From: Polyangiaceae bacterium | GTDB taxonomy: Bacteria > Myxococcota_A > Polyangia > Polyangiales > Polyangiaceae | Assembly (NCBI GenBank): GCA_016715885.1 | Contig: JADJXL010000016.1 | Span: forward strand, 127,501 to 191,500 | Direction: 5' to 3' | DNA length: 64,000 bases | Shown: positions 10,173 through 19,451 of the stretch, in pieces | Layout: every line of letters begins with the position of its first letter | Position numbering within the stretch: position 1 is the stretch's first letter | The notes under the pieces: model-generated | Databases searched by the model: none | Told to the model about the DNA's origin: nothing | The model's input: only the letters and a program-made list of their open reading frames with translations | Program-made: the position numbers and the translations under genes

Positions 10173-12635
10173 GTGCTTGCCCGCCCATCGTTGGTCTTCT
10201 CCTCCCTCGCCATTCTCCTTCTCGCCTCGCAGGTTCACGCCGACCACGCTCCGGCGCGATCGCTCGTGCGACTGCTCGATGCTCCGAACAAGCGTCATCC
10301 ACTTGCGGACACGTCGGGACGCATCGCCGTCAGTGTGCACTTGCCGCCAGGTGTCGATGCCCGATCGCTAGGACTGCTCCCCGTCGCGCCTGGCGTTGCA
10401 ACCATTCGCCTCGCGCCTTCTGAAGTGGAAGAGTTTGGAAAGACGCACCCTGATTTTGCGCTCACGGTATCGCCTCCACTCAAGCCACTGCTCGACGTGT
10501 CCGGCACGTGGACCAAGGTCGGAGCGTTTCGTCAGGCAACCGGTTTGGGTACTGGCAAGGGCGTCGTCGTAGGCATCGTCGATACGGGCATCGACGTCAC
10601 CCACGCCGACTTTCGCGACATCGAGGGCCGGAGTCGTATCGCGTGGTTACTCCAAGGCGGGCGTAAACCGGCCGGGCTTCATCCCGAGCTCGAAAAGAAG
10701 TTCGGTTGTACGGATCCAAAGCAAGTCGCGTGCGCAGTGTTCTCGGGCGAGGACCTCGACAAGATCATGAGCGGTCAGTTGGCGCTCGAGCTTCCTGGTG
10801 ACTCGTTTGGCCACGGCACGCACGTCACATCGATTGCGGCAGGCAATGGCGGGCTCATGGGAGGACAAACCCCAACCTACGTGGGGCTTGCTCCCGAAGC
10901 GACGCTCGTGATCTCCAGTCCGTCGTCCGACGCGGGTTTTCAAGACGTCGACGTGCTCATCGGTGCGCAGTTCATCGACGAGCGGGCGACGGCGATGGGC
11001 ATGCCTGCCGTCATCAATCTCAGCCTCGGTGGTGACTTTGGTCCGCACGATGGCTCGAGCGTCCTCGAGCAAGGTTTGGCGGCACTTGCGGGGGACCACA
11101 AGCCTGGTCGTGCCATCGTCGCTGCGGCGGGCAACAGCGGCACGATGTATCAAATCAAGGAACGCGGCCCGTTCGGTATCCACACGGAAGTACGCGTCAC
11201 TGCTGGTACCGAAACACGTGTACCGATTGCGACTCCCAAGTCCAAAGATGGAAATGGTTTCGTTTGGATTACGTTTCGCCCTGGCGACGAAGTCAGCGTT
11301 GGTCTCGACGCACCCGGTGGACAACAATGGGTTCGTCTCGTAGAACCCGGAGACGAAGCTGGTTATGACGGCGCAGGTGGAACGACGGCTGCCGTCGTCA
11401 ATCGCCTCGTGAATGGCAAAACCCCCCTCACTGACAACACCAACAGCGCGGTCGTTGCGTGGAGCGGTGCGTGGGAAGAAGGAACCTTCGACATCGTACT
11501 ATCTGGTCACGGAGACGCTCAGCTCTGGGTCACCGGACTCGGTGACGTCTCGACGAGCAGCTCGCTCGGGTTGCTCTTCGAGAAGGCCGTTCGACAAGGA
11601 ACGATCGCAATTCCGGCGAGCCACCCGAACATTCTTGCCGTTGGGTGCACGCTGAATCGTGTCACGTGGGATCCGCTCACGACCGAAGCGCTCGAGCTGG
11701 CATCCGTCGGTGGCGAGCTCAATCCGCTCCCCGACAGCATGTGTTACTTCAGCGCGGCGGGTCCGACGCCGTTTGGCGTGGCCAAGCCTGAAATCAGCGC
11801 GCCCGGTGGGTTTGTCGCTGCGGCCATGAGCGACGCCGCAGATCCGCGCAAAGGCCCGGGTGGTCTCTTCGATGGCGCAGGTTGTCCAGACGGACAGCCT
11901 TGTTATCTCGTCGATGAAACGCACGCGATCACGTCCGGTTCATCCATGTCATCGCCGCATGTGGCCGGCGCCATCGCGCTGCTCTTCGAGCTCGACAAAA
12001 CGCTTACGCAACAGCGTGTGACGAACGTTCTTCAAGCAGGCGCTCGTTACCCCGTTGGCACCGTTCGGCATGAAACGCAGCTCGGCGTCGGAGCGCTCGA
12101 CCTCGAAGGTGCACGTCGCATGCTCACGGATGAACAAGGCACCGTGCAGCAGCCTTCGATCGAGAAAAGTTGGTGGGTGCTTTCGAGCGCTTACGCCAGA
12201 CCCGATCCGACGTGGCCCGTGTGGGGAACGGTCGAGCTACGTAACGAGCAAGGTGAAGTTTCTACGGGCATTGCTGGCACCGACCTCGAAGTGATCGTCT
12301 CTGGAGGCATCGTCGTATCGCCGCTCGTAAAGGTTCGTCATGGCCTCTTCCGCTTTGCCGTCGCGGGTGAACGCGGTACCGGTGGGAAAACCATGACGGT
12401 GGACGTGCGTTTTGCGGGACAATCCATCGAAACGCCACGCGAGCTCGAGATCGGTGAAGACGTTTGGCGCGCGACCGGCAAGGTCGACGCGACGTCCGGC
12501 GGTTGCGCGTGGCCCACGAGCGACAAGACCGCGAGCCGACGATCGGGACCGCTCGGCATGGCGTTTGGCGTCGCGATGGCAGGTGTTGGACTTTTGCGCA
12601 GGCGATCACGCAAGGAGCGCGATGCAAGCCGCTGA
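10173..12635 (+). CDS. Secreted subtilisin-like (S8) protease with MYXO-CTERM-like tail
   Basis: An 820-residue exported serine protease. A signal peptide covers about residues 1-24. The catalytic triad is visible: Asp in GIVDTGID near 138, His in GHGTHVTSIA near 213 and Ser in GSSMSSPHVAG near 591. A 130-residue insert between Asp/His and Ser may form an extra beta domain. The last 45 residues look like a MYXO-CTERM sorting tail: a Cys after Gly-Gly (GGCAWP), a short hydrophobic helix, then RRRSRK. Such tails are processed and surface-anchored in myxobacteria. The start is GTG; no strong ribosome site is seen. The stop overlaps the start of nagZ by 14 nt, suggesting coupling. Confidence 0.88.
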   Translation: MLARPSLVFSSLAILLLASQVHADHAPARSLVRLLDAPNKRHPLADTSGRIAVSVHLPPGVDARSLGLLPVAPGVATIRLAPSEVEEFGKTHPDFALTVSPPLKPLLDVSGTWTKVGAFRQATGLGTGKGVVVGIVDTGIDVTHADFRDIEGRSRIAWLLQGGRKPAGLHPELEKKFGCTDPKQVACAVFSGEDLDKIMSGQLALELPGDSFGHGTHVTSIAAGNGGLMGGQTPTYVGLAPEATLVISSPSSDAGFQDVDVLIGAQFIDERATAMGMPAVINLSLGGDFGPHDGSSVLEQGLAALAGDHKPGRAIVAAAGNSGTMYQIKERGPFGIHTEVRVTAGTETRVPIATPKSKDGNGFVWITFRPGDEVSVGLDAPGGQQWVRLVEPGDEAGYDGAGGTTAAVVNRLVNGKTPLTDNTNSAVVAWSGAWEEGTFDIVLSGHGDAQLWVTGLGDVSTSSSLGLLFEKAVRQGTIAIPASHPNILAVGCTLNRVTWDPLTTEALELASVGGELNPLPDSMCYFSAAGPTPFGVAKPEISAPGGFVAAAMSDAADPRKGPGGLFDGAGCPDGQPCYLVDETHAITSGSSMSSPHVAGAIALLFELDKTLTQQRVTNVLQAGARYPVGTVRHETQLGVGALDLEGARRMLTDEQGTVQQPSIEKSWWVLSSAYARPDPTWPVWGTVELRNEQGEVSTGIAGTDLEVIVSGGIVVSPLVKVRHGLFRFAVAGERGTGGKTMTVDVRFAGQSIETPRELEIGEDVWRATGKVDATSGGCAWPTSDKTASRRSGPLGMAFGVAMAGVGLLRRRSRKERDASR

Positions 12636-13734
12636 TCTTTCTCTTCCAGTTCTTTGTGGTCAAATCATCGTCGGTGGCTTCGACGGCACGGCGCTTCCTG
12701 ATCGATTCGCCAAGTCCCTTCGTGAGGGGCTACGCGGAGGCGCCATCTTGTTCAAGCGTAACGTGCTCGATCTGCCGTCGACACACGCGCTCTGCTCGGC
12801 GATTCGTGAGGTTTGTCCCAGCGAACTACCGCCCTTCATCGCCGTCGATCAGGAGGGCGGGCGCGTAGCTCGCCTCCGTGGCTGGTTTCCCGCGCTGCCC
12901 CCGATGCGCCTCGTCGGAAGAACCGAAGATTTCCATTTGGCGTCGCGCGTCGGCAAACACCTCGGTCGAGCGCTTGCGGCGCTTGGCTTCAACCTCGACT
13001 TTGCTCCCGTCCTCGACGTCGATTCGAATCCTGACAATCCCATCATCGGTGATCGATCGTTTGCGACGCGCGCGGATCTCGTCGCATCGCTTGCCGTTGC
13101 GTTTGCGCTCGGTCTCGAGGAAAGCGGAGTGCTTTCATGTGGCAAGCACTTCCCCGGACATGGCGATACCTCCGTCGACAGTCATGTCGGGCTCCCCATC
13201 GTGCACCATGAGCGCTCGCGTCTCGCCGAGGTCGAGCTCGTCCCATTTCGAGCGTATGCGCAGGCGGGCCTCGGAACGCTCATGACCGCGCATGTCGTGG
13301 TCACATCGCTCGATGCAAAGGTGCCAGCCACTTTGTCACCGTCCGTGTGCACGGATCTGCTCCGTCGCGACGTTGGTTTCCGTGGCGTTCTTTTTTCCGA
13401 CGACCTCGAAATGGCCGCGGTGGCCGCGACGTACGCCATCGAGGATTCGGCTGTCCTGTCGATTCGGGCCGGATGTGACGCGCTACTCGTCTGCTCGAAC
13501 GAGGACTTTCAGGATCGAGCGCATGCAGCGCTCGTGCGCGAGTGCGAGCGCGACGCGACGTTCCGAGCAAGGTGCATCGAAGCGGTCGATCGTTCGCTCG
13601 TTGCGCGTCGCAAGAGGCCCCCGCGGCCGGCGCCATCGGCGGCAGATGCGCGAGACATCATTGTCGATGTCGAGTCGCTGGGGCTACTCGGCGAGATTGA
13701 ACGCCGTGCTGCAATGCCGGATCGTTTGACATGA
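12622..13734 (+). CDS. nagZ: Beta-N-acetylhexosaminidase (GH3, NagZ type)
   Basis: A 370-residue glycoside hydrolase family 3 enzyme that removes N-acetylglucosamine from muropeptides in peptidoglycan recycling. The NagZ hallmark KHFPGHGDTSVDSHVGLP starts near residue 174 and contains the acid/base His-Asp pair. The nucleophile Asp lies in FSDDLEMAAV near 259. The start at 12622 is supported by AAGGAG at 12612-12617 and overlaps the end of the protease gene. The last 30 residues (after an Arg/Pro-rich stretch) look non-conserved. No signal peptide is visible, consistent with the cytosolic NagZ form. Confidence 0.92.
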   Translation: MQAADLSLPVLCGQIIVGGFDGTALPDRFAKSLREGLRGGAILFKRNVLDLPSTHALCSAIREVCPSELPPFIAVDQEGGRVARLRGWFPALPPMRLVGRTEDFHLASRVGKHLGRALAALGFNLDFAPVLDVDSNPDNPIIGDRSFATRADLVASLAVAFALGLEESGVLSCGKHFPGHGDTSVDSHVGLPIVHHERSRLAEVELVPFRAYAQAGLGTLMTAHVVVTSLDAKVPATLSPSVCTDLLRRDVGFRGVLFSDDLEMAAVAATYAIEDSAVLSIRAGCDALLVCSNEDFQDRAHAALVRECERDATFRARCIEAVDRSLVARRKRPPRPAPSAADARDIIVDVESLGLLGEIERRAAMPDRLT

Positions 13735-13746
13735 CACGCAATTGGT

Positions 13747-13791
13747 TGGCGTTTCGGTGACGATGTAGAATTGCCGAATAACGAAACGCCA
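13747..13791. repeat. Inverted repeat behind nagZ
   Basis: A perfect 10-bp inverted repeat, TGGCGTTTCG and CGAAACGCCA, with a 25-nt loop begins 13 nt after the nagZ stop. There is no T run, so a factor-independent terminator is not certain; it may be a terminator stem or an operator in front of the acyltransferase gene. Confidence 0.5.
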
Positions 13792-13834
13792 TTGAGAGGG
13801 CGCGTGCCTGCACATCAAGTGCAACGGTGACGAC

Positions 13835-13858
13835 TTGCGCAATGCGCCATTTGCGCAA
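13835..13858 (+). promoter_or_regulatory. Twin TTGCGCAA palindromes upstream of the acyltransferase gene
   Basis: Two identical 8-bp palindromes, TTGCGCAA, lie at 13835-13842 and 13851-13858, 16 bases apart from start to start, about 75 bases upstream of the acyltransferase ATG. The arrangement suits a dimeric regulator binding two sites about one and a half helical turns apart. The convergent LuxR-type protein encoded nearby is an obvious candidate, but that link is inferred only from position. Confidence 0.35.
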
Positions 13859-13933
13859 ATCGTGAATCCGAACGGTGCCGTATCCGCCGAAAGCAATCAT
13901 TTCGGCTTTTCCAGGTTTGGCACGGAGCATGCA

Positions 13934-14767
13934 ATGAGCGTCGTTTACGGTGCGCGAGGCGTTTTTCCCGCGCTGCCGAAGGACGCCATGCCCCAGATCC
14001 GTTGCACCCTCGCCAAAACCCAGCGTCGTATCGACGACGCATTGCGGATTCGTTTCGAGGTGTTCGCCCGGGAGCTCGGGTATCTCGAAACGGCTGTTGG
14101 AACCATTCCGCGTGAATTCGAACCATTCGACACGCTCGCCACGACGCTGCACATCGTTGCATACGATGGGCGCAAAGCCGTCGGTGCCGTGAGGCTGCTT
14201 TTGCCCAATCGAGAAATCGCCCTGGCCAATGGCACGTTGTTTGGCCTCTCGATCGAGTCGCATTACGACCTCGCTGCATTGGCCAAAGCCGGCCTTCGGC
14301 CAGCGGAGACTACGCGGTTTTGCGTATTGTCTGCGTACCGAGGGTCGCCTGTAGCATCGCTGCTTCATGCAGCGGCTCTTCGGTTGAGCTCGAGGTTTGG
14401 TGTGACCCATTGGATTGCAGGGGCCAACATGGAGACGGATGCGCTCGACGATGCGCTCATCATTCAACGAGCTCTCGTATTGCAAGGATTCGTCCGGGAC
14501 GACCTGGTTCTCGAACGACGCAATGCCCTTGTCGCGCCGCTTTTTCCGCGCCGACCATTTTACGACGAACGGGTGCGTTCGCGCGCGCTTGCAGGTGACG
14601 CGAACGTCCCTTTGCCACGCACCATCGATTCTTACGCCCGCCGAATGCACGCTCGGTTCGTCGGACCACCCATGTTCGACCCGCGCTTTCGCATGTGCGC
14701 ATTGCCGTTCATTGCAGCGGTGGCCGATCAATGCCCATTTCACGAGCGACAACCCATGGCAGCTTGA
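13934..14767 (+). CDS. FeeM/LuxI-like N-acyltransferase (GNAT fold)
   Basis: A 277-residue protein resembling the FeeM N-acyl amino acid synthase and autoinducer-synthase branch of the GNAT fold. It has an N-terminal Arg/Phe motif (RIRFEVFARELGYL at 38-51) and an acidic segment near Asp66. A beta strand follows (LHIVAYDGRKAVGAVRLL), and ETTRFCVLSAYRG near 125 occupies the acyl-donor region of this family. Expected activity is transfer of a fatty acyl group from acyl-ACP or acyl-CoA to an amino acid or amine; the acceptor is unknown. The ATG at 13934 has GGAG 6 nt upstream and is preferred over an upstream TTG, which would place coding sequence over the palindromes. The diiron enzyme gene follows after 19 nt. 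Confidence 0.75.
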   Translation: MSVVYGARGVFPALPKDAMPQIRCTLAKTQRRIDDALRIRFEVFARELGYLETAVGTIPREFEPFDTLATTLHIVAYDGRKAVGAVRLLLPNREIALANGTLFGLSIESHYDLAALAKAGLRPAETTRFCVLSAYRGSPVASLLHAAALRLSSRFGVTHWIAGANMETDALDDALIIQRALVLQGFVRDDLVLERRNALVAPLFPRRPFYDERVRSRALAGDANVPLPRTIDSYARRMHARFVGPPMFDPRFRMCALPFIAAVADQCPFHERQPMAA

Positions 14768-14786
14768 TGCCGGAAAGGAAACCGTC

Positions 14787-15473
14787 ATGAATTTTCTGGT
14801 ACAAAGACTCGATTCCGTCGTTTCCGACTTGCTCGATTCGCTCGATGTACATCCTGCAGCCCGGCGCTTTTTGGCAGGTGACGTGGATACCGATGAATAT
14901 GCGGCATTTCTCGAGCAAACCTATCTCTATGTTCGGCATACGCGCCCGCTTTTGCGCCGAGCTGGCGAGCGGCTTGGAATGCTGCGTCGAGCGCCCACGT
15001 TGGCGCGGCTTTTTTTGCAAAAGGCCGACGAAGAAGACGGCCATGAAAAATGGTTGGTCGCGGACCTCGAAGCCATCGACCGTCCCATTGATGAACGTAT
15101 GCCGCCGGATCCCTCGCATGCGGTCGCGGCCTACGTCGCTTGGAATCAGTTCCAAGTGGAAGCGGGCTCTCCGCTCGGTTTTCTGGGCACGGCCTACGTG
15201 CTCGAATCGCTTTCGCAAGCGCGAGCTGGTTTGACGGCAGAAAACCTCGTCAAGAAAAACCGCATCCATGGCATCGACCAGGGCGTGTCGTTTTTGAAAG
15301 GGCATGCCGACGCCGATGAACACCATATCGATCTGCTTCGCCGCGTGCTCGGCGTGGTCTCGCTCCCCGCCGACCGGGATTCCATTGCACTTTCCGCGGC
15401 GGTGACGACAGCGCTCTACTTGGGAATGTTCTCGGTCATCGAGAGCGTCGAAGAAAGTCGCCAAGCGGCATGA
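14787..15473 (+). CDS. Haem-oxygenase-like iron-containing redox enzyme
   Basis: A 228-residue all-alpha protein of the haem-oxygenase-like diiron oxidase (HDO) superfamily. The likely metal ligands are in E83/H86 (DEEDGHE), E140 (YVLE) and H173, D177 and H180 (HADADEHH), the spacing used by members that oxidise or cleave C-C, C-N or N-hydroxylate small molecules. No Cys-based haem site is seen. AGGA lies 8 nt before the ATG. The gene is almost certainly in one transcript with the acyltransferase, so the enzyme probably modifies the acylated product. Its last 58 bp overlap the tail of the convergent LuxR-type gene. Confidence 0.75.
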   Translation: MNFLVQRLDSVVSDLLDSLDVHPAARRFLAGDVDTDEYAAFLEQTYLYVRHTRPLLRRAGERLGMLRRAPTLARLFLQKADEEDGHEKWLVADLEAIDRPIDERMPPDPSHAVAAYVAWNQFQVEAGSPLGFLGTAYVLESLSQARAGLTAENLVKKNRIHGIDQGVSFLKGHADADEHHIDLLRRVLGVVSLPADRDSIALSAAVTTALYLGMFSVIESVEESRQAA

Positions 15474-16543
15474 ATCAGTGCCCCACGGCTCGAAACACCC
15501 AGTTTGTCGAAGGATCGATAAAGGTGTTTTTTGACCGTCTGATCCGATATCCCCAAATCCGAAGCGATGAGCGCATTGTCCCAACAGACGCGCTCGACCA
15601 CCCTGAGTTCTGCTGTCGATAAGGCATTTTTCCACGCCTGCGGCATCGGAACGAGTTGCGGCACTTCCTCCACGTGAATCGCAAATGCTCCATTTGCGCG
15701 TGGCAAAGGTGCGATCGACACCCGAAGCTCCAAATGCGACAGGGTAGGCGAAATGGTTTTGCCACTTCGCCACCACGGTCTTGGAGGTGGCGACGAACGT
15801 AATGATTTACCAAGCTCGACCCATTCTTGTGCCATGAACCGAGGCAACCCGCCGGGCCCGAGCTCTGCGACGCGAAACCATTTCGAAAGGAGCGCCGAAA
15901 TGCCCGTCGTACGGGCGATTTCCGTACCATCGGCGCCGAAGACGATGCCCTCGAAGCTGCGCGTGGAAAGCAGCGTATCGATGAGCGAGCTTCGTCGTTC
16001 TAGTTCGCCAAACCGTTTGCAATTGCGGACGGCCGACGTGAAATATTTCGACAAATGCTGCAATATCGACTTTTCCCTGTCGGAAAAAGCCACGCGCCTG
16101 TCCCGGTACAAAACCAGCCCTCCGTGCCAGGACGAACCTCTCTCGGCCAGCATCACCGCCATGACGTGTTCGACGTTCATGCCGATGGTGCGACAATATC
16201 GATACAAAAAGCTATGCTCGATTTCTTCGCGCGGAAGCATCTCCTCGTCGCGTAAAACCAGATTGGGCCGTTCGGCGACGGCGGTGCGCACGAAATCATG
16301 CGGCACCATCGAAGCATATTCCGCAAAAAATACTTCCGGCATTTCGGCCACGATCCAGTCGTACGCAGCGAGCCCCTCCGGGCGGCTCACGCAAAGCGCT
16401 CCATGATCGACCGGCACGAGCTGCGACAAGGCGCCATGCGCTTTGCCAAGCACTTCCGTAAGCTCAAGCGATCCGAAGAGAGCCTCGAGAAGCTCATCCT
16501 TGACGTCTTGCTCGCGCGCGGAAAGCTCAACGGCCGTCGCCAT
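15416..16543 (-). CDS. LuxR-type transcriptional regulator with GAF-like sensor
   Basis: A 375-residue DNA-binding regulator. The C-terminal LuxR/FixJ HTH runs about 305-365, with the recognition region SDLGISDQTVKKHLYRS near 330. The N-terminal 200 residues look like a GAF-type ligand-binding domain (segments around VDHGALCVSRPEG and HGGLVLYRDRRVAF). There is no receiver Asp motif, so it is more likely ligand-controlled than phosphorylated. Placed tail to tail with the acyltransferase and diiron oxidase genes, it is the natural candidate to sense their product. The ATG is followed at once by a well-formed helix; upstream sequence is AT-richer and likely holds its promoter. Confidence 0.82.
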   Translation of the reverse strand: MATAVELSAREQDVKDELLEALFGSLELTEVLGKAHGALSQLVPVDHGALCVSRPEGLAAYDWIVAEMPEVFFAEYASMVPHDFVRTAVAERPNLVLRDEEMLPREEIEHSFLYRYCRTIGMNVEHVMAVMLAERGSSWHGGLVLYRDRRVAFSDREKSILQHLSKYFTSAVRNCKRFGELERRSSLIDTLLSTRSFEGIVFGADGTEIARTTGISALLSKWFRVAELGPGGLPRFMAQEWVELGKSLRSSPPPRPWWRSGKTISPTLSHLELRVSIAPLPRANGAFAIHVEEVPQLVPMPQAWKNALSTAELRVVERVCWDNALIASDLGISDQTVKKHLYRSFDKLGVSSRGALIHAAWRLSSTLSMTENIPK

Positions 16544-16706
16544 GTTATCGAGTATATCCGAGATTCCTCATTCATAGCAACGACGAAAATGCCGCGAAGC
16601 TCGAAAACATGCACGAAATCTTGCGTCACGGTCGTGTTTGTCGAAGTCGTCAGCCTTCCCTTTACGTCCGCTTCTTACTCGTGCATTCTCTCCCCACCTT
16701 GTCCTG

Positions 16707-19451
16707 ATGACGACACGCGCCCCGGCCCTCACGCGCCTTCTAGAACGCCCCGCGTCAGAGCGAAAAATCGGCCCGTTTTTGCTGGTCGAAGAGCGCGGTG
16801 AAGGGGGGTATGCCCCCGTCTGGCTCGCCCGCGAGATGTACGGGCGAACCGAAGTGCGCCTTGCCGCCGTGAAACTCTTTGCTCTCGACGAGTTCGGTGC
16901 CGACAAGGAAGACATCATCGAAGAAGCCCGCGCGCTCGGGCGCGTCGAACATCCACACGTGGCGCGCTTTTACGCGCTCGCCATCGACGAATCCATCGGC
17001 GTCATGGGGCTCGCGATGGAGCTACTCGGAGGCCGATCGCTCGAAGATCGGCTTCGAGCCGATCGCACCCTGAGCGTCGAAGAAACGCTTGCCGTCGGCA
17101 TCGCGATCGCTTCGGCCCTCGCCGCCGTGCATGAAGCAGGCATCATTCATCGCGACATCAAGCCCAGCAACATCGTCGAAGATGCTCGCGGAACCTACAA
17201 GCTCATCGACTTTGGAATCGCAGCGTCGAGCGACGATGGACTTGGTGAAGTGGTCGCCGCGAGTTTGTCCGATGTTCTGTCGGGACAAACTTTCGCGGAT
17301 GAAACCGCGCCCGTGACGGGCATGGCGACCGGCACGCAAGGGTACATCGATCCCGCGTGCGCGGGCAGGCGCGTAGCGCCTTCGGCAGCCAGCGATTTGT
17401 ATGCGCTCGGAGCAACTTTGTATCGCTGTTTGTCCGGGCTATTGCCCGCGCACATCGGCACGAGCGCCAAGGGCGCCGTGATACTCGATTCACGCGTCAC
17501 TTCCGGAGAAATCCCGCCGGAACCACTTGCATCGCGCACGCGGGCCATTCCGCCCGCGTTCGCTGCTTTGGTCGATCGGTTGCTTTCGCCGCGTCCAGAA
17601 CATCGGCCGCGTGGAGCATTGCAGGTGGAGCACGAGCTCGAACGAATTCGTCTGGAGCTCGGCGGGCGAAAACGGGACCTTCCTCCCGAAAACGAAGGGC
17701 CTTTTCGCGGTTTGCGCAGGTTCGAAGCGCGCGATCGCGATGTATTCTTTGGTCGGCGCAATGAAATGACCAAAGCCCTCGAATTGCTTCGCAAAAAGGG
17801 GCTCGTCGCGCTCGTGGGGCCATCGGGCAGTGGAAAATCGAGTTTGGCACGGGCAGCGCTCTTGCCTGCTCTCGTCGGACGAGAATTGTCCAAATGGCCG
17901 AAAGCGTGGGACGTTGTTATCGTCGAACCAGGTCGAGATCCACTCGCCGCCATTTACACAGCAATCGCAGCATTCGTGCCGGAAGCACCCCTCCTCGACG
18001 AAGAGCAGCTCGTGGCGGCTTTGGCCGAACGAGCCAATGTGGAAGAACGTGGCGTCGTCTTGTTCGTCGATCAACTCGAAGAATTGGTGACGACGTCGAT
18101 CCCGGAAAGTCGCGATGCCGCGGCCAAAGTGCTCGTGCACATGGGCGAGCGTGCGATTCCTGGTGTGCGCGCGGTCGTTGCAGCGCGTAGCGATTTGCTC
18201 GACCCACTCCTCAACCTGGGTCCGCTCGGAAGAACGATTGCCAATGCTTTGTGTCTCGTCGAGCCGCTTCGTCCCATGGATTGGCGGGACAGTGTGCTCG
18301 GCGCTTTGGAAGCATACGGTTATCGATTGGAAGACGCCGAGCTGGAAAAGGAATTGTTTCATGCAATCGATCGAGCCGTCGATGCCATGCCGCTCGTCGA
18401 ATTCGCTTTGGCGGAAATGTGGAATGCGCGGGATCAGGAAAACAAGCGATTGACGCGCGCGGCTTTTGAAAAAATCGGGGGCATTGAAGGGGCGCTCGAA
18501 AGGCACGCCGAAGCGACCATTTCGGCCATGGTGGAGGCGGATCCCGAATCCATGGACGTCGTCCGCTCCGTTTTGCTTGCATTGACCACGCCCGAAGGCA
18601 CTCGCCGGGCGCAAAGCGAAGACGAGCTCGTACAGATTGCGGGAGAAGCGGCGCGGGACGTCATCACGGCGCTGGGGAAGGCGCGTCTTTTGGTGCCCTC
18701 GAAAGATGGCGTCACGGTGGCGCACGAGGCACTGCTCACGCGCTGGGAGCGGCTCCGTTATTGGATTGCCGAGGCACGCGGCGATAGGATGCTCGCCGAA
18801 GAAATCGAGCGTGACGGAGCACGATGGAAAAAGGATCCGGAGAGTGTTGGGTTATGGACGGGGAGGCGGCTCGCGTTTGCTCGTGAGCTTGTCCGGAAAA
18901 ACGAAGTGCGATTGTCGACCGATGCGGCGGCATTCGTCCGCGCGAGCGTGCGAGCAAGTCAGCGGCGACGTGTGGTGATTGTCGTACTTGGAGCCGTCAT
19001 TGTTGCAATCTTGGGCATGATGGGCACGATGTATGTTCAGGCGGAACGCAAAAGCGCACGCAGAGACCGCGAGCGAGCGGCTGCCCAGGAAGAAATATTG
19101 AAGGTGGAGCGCGCCTATATTACGCAATTCGAGTCTGCGCTTCGCGAGAACAAAGACAAGGACGAAAAGCTCGCAGAGCTCGAGAGGTTGTCATCCGAGC
19201 GCAACAAACAGATCACGTCATCGCGATCCAAAGAAGATATCACACCGGCGACGACGGCGGTGTCGACACAAACCAAGTTGCCCGGCGTTGCGCGCAATAC
19301 CATGTTGATGAGTTCGCCACGACCAACCGCATCCATTCAATTAGCGTCCACTTCATCCGCAGCCGCGTCGCAATCCTCCGAAGCGCCTGCAAAGCAACCC
19401 GAAACGTCACCGCCTGCAGCTACACGTCAAACAGTTATCAGACTTCGATGA
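16707..19451 (+). CDS. Ser/Thr protein kinase fused to STAND-type NTPase
   Basis: A 914-residue signalling protein. The N-terminal Hanks-type kinase domain keeps the ATP Lys (AAVKLF, K56), the catalytic loop HRDIKPSN (D150) and DFG (D168). A P-loop NTPase of the nSTAND1 type follows: Walker A GPSGSGKSS near 371, and a hydrophobic strand ending in a DQ-E pair (VVLFVDQLEEL) as Walker B. A winged-helix-like region follows. One membrane helix lies near 753-775, then a charged coiled coil and a Ser/Thr/Pro-rich tail that would be periplasmic. I chose the ATG because it opens the conserved N-terminus; an upstream TTG is possible. The next gene overlaps its stop by 4 nt, so the two are probably translated together. 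Confidence 0.85.
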   Translation: MTTRAPALTRLLERPASERKIGPFLLVEERGEGGYAPVWLAREMYGRTEVRLAAVKLFALDEFGADKEDIIEEARALGRVEHPHVARFYALAIDESIGVMGLAMELLGGRSLEDRLRADRTLSVEETLAVGIAIASALAAVHEAGIIHRDIKPSNIVEDARGTYKLIDFGIAASSDDGLGEVVAASLSDVLSGQTFADETAPVTGMATGTQGYIDPACAGRRVAPSAASDLYALGATLYRCLSGLLPAHIGTSAKGAVILDSRVTSGEIPPEPLASRTRAIPPAFAALVDRLLSPRPEHRPRGALQVEHELERIRLELGGRKRDLPPENEGPFRGLRRFEARDRDVFFGRRNEMTKALELLRKKGLVALVGPSGSGKSSLARAALLPALVGRELSKWPKAWDVVIVEPGRDPLAAIYTAIAAFVPEAPLLDEEQLVAALAERANVEERGVVLFVDQLEELVTTSIPESRDAAAKVLVHMGERAIPGVRAVVAARSDLLDPLLNLGPLGRTIANALCLVEPLRPMDWRDSVLGALEAYGYRLEDAELEKELFHAIDRAVDAMPLVEFALAEMWNARDQENKRLTRAAFEKIGGIEGALERHAEATISAMVEADPESMDVVRSVLLALTTPEGTRRAQSEDELVQIAGEAARDVITALGKARLLVPSKDGVTVAHEALLTRWERLRYWIAEARGDRMLAEEIERDGARWKKDPESVGLWTGRRLAFARELVRKNEVRLSTDAAAFVRASVRASQRRRVVIVVLGAVIVAILGMMGTMYVQAERKSARRDRERAAAQEEILKVERAYITQFESALRENKDKDEKLAELERLSSERNKQITSSRSKEDITPATTAVSTQTKLPGVARNTMLMSSPRPTASIQLASTSSAAASQSSEAPAKQPETSPPAATRQTVIRLR

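Noticed and set aside
13835..13933. TTG start for the acyltransferase gene
   Set aside because: It would place 33 non-conserved residues over the twin palindromes, while the ATG at 13934 has GGAG at the right distance.
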